A model generated the notes under the pieces. It had not been told where the DNA came from. It ran no database searches and saw only the letters and a list, made by a program, of their open reading frames with translations. A stretch of DNA of 64,000 bases from Methylobacterium sp. J-067 (GTDB lineage: Bacteria; Pseudomonadota; Alphaproteobacteria; Rhizobiales; Beijerinckiaceae): positions 62,001-126,000 of the forward strand of contig NZ_JAKSXZ010000081.1 in assembly GCF_022829465.1 (NCBI RefSeq), read 5' to 3'. Within the stretch, counting starts at the first letter, position 1; every line of letters starts with the position of its first letter. This document shows positions 60,802 through 64,000 of the stretch, piece by piece. Both the position numbers and the translations under genes were made by a program.

Positions 60802-61862
60802 ACGCTCCCGTCCCGAAGTTGCCGATCAACGAGTCGACCAAGGCCGCCCAGGAGACGACCTTCCTGTCGCCGCGCTTTTACACGACCGATTTCGTGGAAC
60901 TGGACCGCACGAACGTCGAGCCGGTGCGCCGCGACTGGGACGTGCTGATCGCGGAGTTGAAGGCCGACCCGAACAAGCGCCACTTCACCCGCAACGAGGA
61001 GTTCGATTGCGACCTCTCGGCCATGGAGCCGGAGCTGCGCAAGGAATTCCTCGACTTCCTGGTCTCGTCTATTACGGCCGAATTCTCCGGCTGCGTGCTC
61101 TACGCGGAGATGCGCAAGCGCGCGAAGAACAAGGACATCAAGGAGCTGTTCGGCCTGATGAGCCGCGACGAGGCCCGCCACGCCGGATTCATCAACGACA
61201 CGCTCAAGGATTTCGGGATCGGCGTCGACCTCGGCTTCCTCACGAAGTCGAAGAAGTACACCTTCTTCAAGCCGAAGTTCATCTTCTACGCCACCTATCT
61301 CTCCGAGAAGATCGGCTACGCCCGCTACATCACGATCTACCGGGAGCTGGAGAAGCATCCCGAGCGGCGCATCCACCCGATCTTCAAGTGGTTCGAGAAG
61401 TGGTGCAACGACGAGTTCCGGCACGGCGAGGCCTTCGCCCTGCTGATGCGCGCGAACCCGAAGCTGACGAGCGGCGTGAACCGCTACTGGATCCGCTTCT
61501 TCCTCCTCGCCGTCTTCGCGACGATGTATGTCCGCGACCATCACCGGCCCGCCTTCCACGCGGCGTTGGGCGTCGATCCGTCCGACTACGATTACAAGGT
61601 CTTCCGCATCACCTCCGAGATCTCGAAGCAGACGTTCCCGCTGGAACTCGACATCGACAACCCGAAGTTCCGGGCCGGTCTCGACACGCTGCTGGCCCAT
61701 TCCCGCGCCATCGCGGCGGCGCGGGCCAAGGGCGGGCTGATGGGCAAGGTCTCGCACGGCCTGCACGCGGCCGGCGCCGCGCTCACCTTCGCGCGGCTCT
61801 ACCTCCTCCCGGTGAAGGCCAACGCCCTGCCGGCCGACATCCGTCTCCAACCGGTCTGGTAG
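60798..61862 (+). CDS. acsF: Mg-protoporphyrin IX monomethyl ester oxidative cyclase
   Basis: A 354-residue diiron enzyme that uses O2 to build ring E of chlorophyll. The ferritin-like iron ligands are in [28 protein letters not shown] (ExxH) and [19 protein letters not shown] (second ExxH). The presence of AcsF, with no BchE in this window, marks a cluster suited to aerobic pigment synthesis. The GTG start overlaps the preceding unknown gene by 4 nt, and puhE follows one base after the stop. Confidence 0.97.
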   Translation: MNAPVPKLPINESTKAAQETTFLSPRFYTTDFVELDRTNVEPVRRDWDVLIAELKADPNKRHFTRNEEFDCDLSAMEPELRKEFLDFLVSSITAEFSGCVLYAEMRKRAKNKDIKELFGLMSRDEARHAGFINDTLKDFGIGVDLGFLTKSKKYTFFKPKFIFYATYLSEKIGYARYITIYRELEKHPERRIHPIFKWFEKWCNDEFRHGEAFALLMRANPKLTSGVNRYWIRFFLLAVFATMYVRDHHRPAFHAALGVDPSDYDYKVFRITSEISKQTFPLELDIDNPKFRAGLDTLLAHSRAIAAARAKGGLMGKVSHGLHAAGAALTFARLYLLPVKANALPADIRLQPVW

Positions 61863-61863
61863 A

Positions 61864-62652
61864 ATGGCGACATACGCCGCCCCGGTCGTCTACGCGGTCC
61901 TGCTCTGGTGGTTCTCCACCGGGGTGATCCTGCTCCTCGATCACGCCCCCCGGCGGACCCATCCGTGGAGCATGGCGGCGGCGACGCTGCTGCTCGCCGG
62001 GGCGCTGGTGATGGTGCGGGGGAGCGCCGGGGATACGGGCGCGGGCGGGGCCTACACGGCCTTCACCGCCGCCCTGGTCGTCTGGGGCTGGCAGGAGATG
62101 AGCTACTACATGGGCTTCATCTCCGGCCCCCGGCCGGTGGCCTGCCCGCCCTCCCTGCGGGGGAGCGAGCGGTTCTTCGCGGCGCTGGCGACCAGCCTGT
62201 GGCACGAATTCGCCATCGTGATCGGCGGGCTCGCGATCCTCGCGCTCGTCTGGGGCCAGCCGAACAAGTTCGCCCTCTGGACCTACGCCACCCTGGTGGT
62301 GATGAACCTCTCGGCGCGGCTCAACCTGTTCCTCGGGGTGCGCAACCTGCATTCCGAGTTCCTGCCGGACCATCTCGGCTATCTCGCCTGCTACCTGACG
62401 CGGGCGCCGATGAACCGGCTGTTCCCGGTCTCCGTCACCCTCGGCACCGCCGCCGCCGCCCTGCTCGGGCGGGCGGCGATCGCCGACGAAGTGCTGGCGC
62501 ATGAACTGATCGGCTTCACGGTGCTCGCGACGCTGATGGCGCTCGCGACCCTGGAGCACTGGTTCCTGATGCTGCCTCTGCCCTCCGCCGCCCTGTGGCG
62601 CTGGAGCCTGCCCGGGCGGGACCTCGGCGGCGCGCGCGGCACGCCGGACTGA
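61864..62652 (+). CDS. puhE: Photosynthetic assembly protein PuhE (DUF3623)
   Basis: A 262-residue integral membrane protein with about seven hydrophobic helices. Family signatures are [53 protein letters not shown] and [20 protein letters not shown]. PuhE affects reaction-centre and bacteriochlorophyll levels in Rhodobacter. It is the last gene of the long plus-strand run before the hemA leader. Confidence 0.92.
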   Translation: MATYAAPVVYAVLLWWFSTGVILLLDHAPRRTHPWSMAAATLLLAGALVMVRGSAGDTGAGGAYTAFTAALVVWGWQEMSYYMGFISGPRPVACPPSLRGSERFFAALATSLWHEFAIVIGGLAILALVWGQPNKFALWTYATLVVMNLSARLNLFLGVRNLHSEFLPDHLGYLACYLTRAPMNRLFPVSVTLGTAAAALLGRAAIADEVLAHELIGFTVLATLMALATLEHWFLMLPLPSAALWRWSLPGRDLGGARGTPD

Positions 62653-62654
62653 TC

Positions 62655-62692
62655 CACCGTGCACGGTTTTCGCTCACGCGGGCACCGTGCAC
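62655..62692. promoter_or_regulatory. Paired CACCGTGCAC elements between puhE and hemA
   Basis: CACCGTGCAC occurs twice, at 62655-62664 and 62683-62692, exactly 28 bp apart. The first copy is part of a perfect 12-bp palindrome, ACCGTGCACGGT (62656-62667), followed by TTTT. The two copies can also be read as a 9-bp hairpin, GTGCACGGT (62659-62667) with ACCGTGCAC (62684-62692). It is either the puhE terminator or a regulator site for hemA; the sequence alone does not decide. Confidence 0.5.
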
Positions 62693-62786
62693 CCCTCGAT
62701 TTGGAATTCGTCGTATGCGAGTTCTTGAGCGACACGAGTCTGACGAAACAAGCGGGCCGAACCTGCGGCAACCGGGGAGTAGAGGA

Positions 62787-64000
62787 ATGGACTACGAGGC
62801 CTTCTTCGGCGCCGAGATCGCCGGTCTCCACCGGGAGGGGCGCTACCGCGTCTTCACCGATCTGGAGCGCCACGCCGGCCGCTTCCCCCACGCCACCCAC
62901 CACCATGGCGGCGGCACGCGGCCCGTGACCGTGTGGTGCTCGAACGATTATCTCGGCATGGGCCAGCACCCGAGCGTGCTCGGCGCGATGCATGAGGCCC
63001 TGGACCGCTGCGGCGCGGGCGCGGGCGGCACCCGCAACATCTCCGGCACGAACCACTACCACGTGCTGCTGGAGCGGGAACTCGCCGACCTTCACCGCAA
63101 GGAATCGGCGCTGCTCTTCACCTCGGGCTACGTCTCGAACTGGGCGGCTCTGGGCACGCTCGCCTCCCGCCTGCCGAACTGCGCGGTGTTCTCCGATTCC
63201 GAGAACCACGCCTCGATGATCGAGGGCATCCGCTTCAGCCGGGCCGAGCGCCACATCTTCCGCCATAACGACCCGGAAGACCTCGACCGCAAGCTCTCCC
63301 TGATCGACCCCTCCCGCCCGAAACTGGTGGCGTTCGAGTCGGTCTATTCGATGGACGGCGACATCGCCCCGATCGGCGAGATCTGCGACGTGGCCGAGAA
63401 GCACGGTGCGCTGACCTATCTCGATGAGGTCCACGCGGTCGGCCTCTACGGCGAGCGCGGCGGCGGCATCTCCGAGCGCGACGGCGTCGCCCACCGCCTG
63501 GACGTGATCGAGGGCACGCTGGGCAAGGCCTTCGCCGTGCATGGCGGCTACATCACGGCCTCCGAGAAGCTGTGCGACTTCGTGCGCAGCTTCGCCTCGG
63601 GCTTCATCTTCACCACCTCCCTGCCGCCCTCGGTGGCGGCGGGCGCGGCGGCCTCGATCCGCCACCTGAAGGAGAGCGGCGTCGAGCGCGCCCGCCATCA
63701 GGAGCGCGTCGCCAAGACCCGCGCGGCCTTGGAGGCCGCCGACATCCCGACCATGCCGAACGACAGCCACATCGTGCCGGTGATGGTCTGCGACCCCGTG
63801 CTGTGCAAGGGGATCTCGGACACGCTGCTCGACGAGTTCGGCATCTACGTGCAGCCGATCAATTACCCGACCGTGGCGCGCGGCACCGAGCGCCTGCGCA
63901 TCACGCCCTCGCCCCTGCACACGGACGAGGATATCGGCCATCTGGTCGATGCGCTCTCCACCATCTGGGGCCGCATCGGCCTCCGGCAGAAGGCGGCGGA
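62787..64000 (+). CDS. hemA: 5-aminolevulinate synthase (partial, runs off the window)
   Basis: The first 404 codons of a PLP-dependent ALA synthase, which condenses glycine with succinyl-CoA, the first step of the Shemin route used by alphaproteobacteria. Conserved parts: [61 protein letters not shown] and the PLP-lysine region [14 protein letters not shown]. The ATG at 62787 is preceded by GGGGAGTAGAGG. The frame is still open at base 64000, close to the usual C-terminus. hemA next to puhE is a common cluster end and supplies precursor for all tetrapyrroles. Confidence 0.96.
   Translation, partial: MDYEAFFGAEIAGLHREGRYRVFTDLERHAGRFPHATHHHGGGTRPVTVWCSNDYLGMGQHPSVLGAMHEALDRCGAGAGGTRNISGTNHYHVLLERELADLHRKESALLFTSGYVSNWAALGTLASRLPNCAVFSDSENHASMIEGIRFSRAERHIFRHNDPEDLDRKLSLIDPSRPKLVAFESVYSMDGDIAPIGEICDVAEKHGALTYLDEVHAVGLYGERGGGISERDGVAHRLDVIEGTLGKAFAVHGGYITASEKLCDFVRSFASGFIFTTSLPPSVAAGAAASIRHLKESGVERARHQERVAKTRAALEAADIPTMPNDSHIVPVMVCDPVLCKGISDTLLDEFGIYVQPINYPTVARGTERLRITPSPLHTDEDIGHLVDALSTIWGRIGLRQKAA

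Overview
The window reads as a high-GC alphaproteobacterial chromosome, most likely Methylobacterium/Methylorubrum (Rhizobiales). The pointers are an aerobic-type photosynthesis gene cluster with the oxygen-dependent cyclase AcsF and a PpsR/AerR regulator pair, a 4-aminolevulinate synthase (Shemin) hemA, a divK-pleD pair, EipB, DUF2312/DUF1244/DUF3572/DUF4167 proteins typical of the order, and a 2-glycerate kinase of the serine-cycle type. I see no rRNA, tRNA, CRISPR array, prophage or complete insertion sequence. The genus is inferred from gene content, not from a marker gene.
1-6.1 kb: the end of an unknown gene, then a co-directional catabolic block: LysR regulator, D-glutamate cyclase family protein (DUF1445), MFS transporter and the three 5-oxoprolinase subunits pxpABC. 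A palindromic repeat lies between the DUF1445 gene and the transporter. 6.1-14.1 kb: two secreted or membrane unknowns, asd, and a minus-strand branched-chain amino acid type ABC transporter whose second permease and first ATPase are fused. 14.1-24.8 kb: small conserved alphaproteobacterial proteins, an N-formylglutamate amidohydrolase family protein, glycerate kinase, ribosomal protein L36, a BrnTA toxin-antitoxin, pyruvate kinase, a two-gene unit of a YqcI/GntA-type haem N-hydroxylase plus a DUF1989 protein, a PEBP protein and ubiG. 25-33.6 kb: lysC, ptsP, prfA-prmC, DUF4167 and eipB. 33.6-39.9 kb: divK-pleD (cell cycle and c-di-GMP), accA with a coupled DUF1796 gene, a YafK/DpaA-like L,D-transpeptidase lipoprotein, and an AbrB/PIN toxin-antitoxin.
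39.9-64 kb: a three-haem cytochrome c and then one large photosynthesis block. On the minus strand lie aerR, ppsR, bchG, a pucC-like transporter, bchP, tspO and a small membrane protein. Divergently, on the plus strand, lie bchF-bchN-bchB-bchH-bchL-bchM-lhaA-puhA-puhB-puhC-orf98-acsF-puhE, followed by hemA, which runs off the window. Together they cover much of the route from 4-aminolevulinate to bacteriochlorophyll a (Mg chelation, methylation, cyclase, dark protochlorophyllide reduction, 3-vinyl hydration, esterification, phytyl reduction) plus reaction-centre H subunit and assembly factors. The bchI/D/O, bchCXYZ, puf and crt genes are not here. Two operator-like sequences of the PpsR type, TGTC-N10-GACA, overlap the -35 hexamers of the bchG and bchF promoters, and the bchF copy sits in the shared aerR/bchF intergenic region. 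Most genes in the block are coupled by 1-4 nt start/stop overlaps.
No clear new defence system or mobile island is visible. The most interesting leads are the D-glutamate/5-oxoproline cluster, the GntA-DUF1989 pair, the mirrored PpsR promoters with a possible leaderless bchG mRNA, and the conserved unknown between puhC and acsF.
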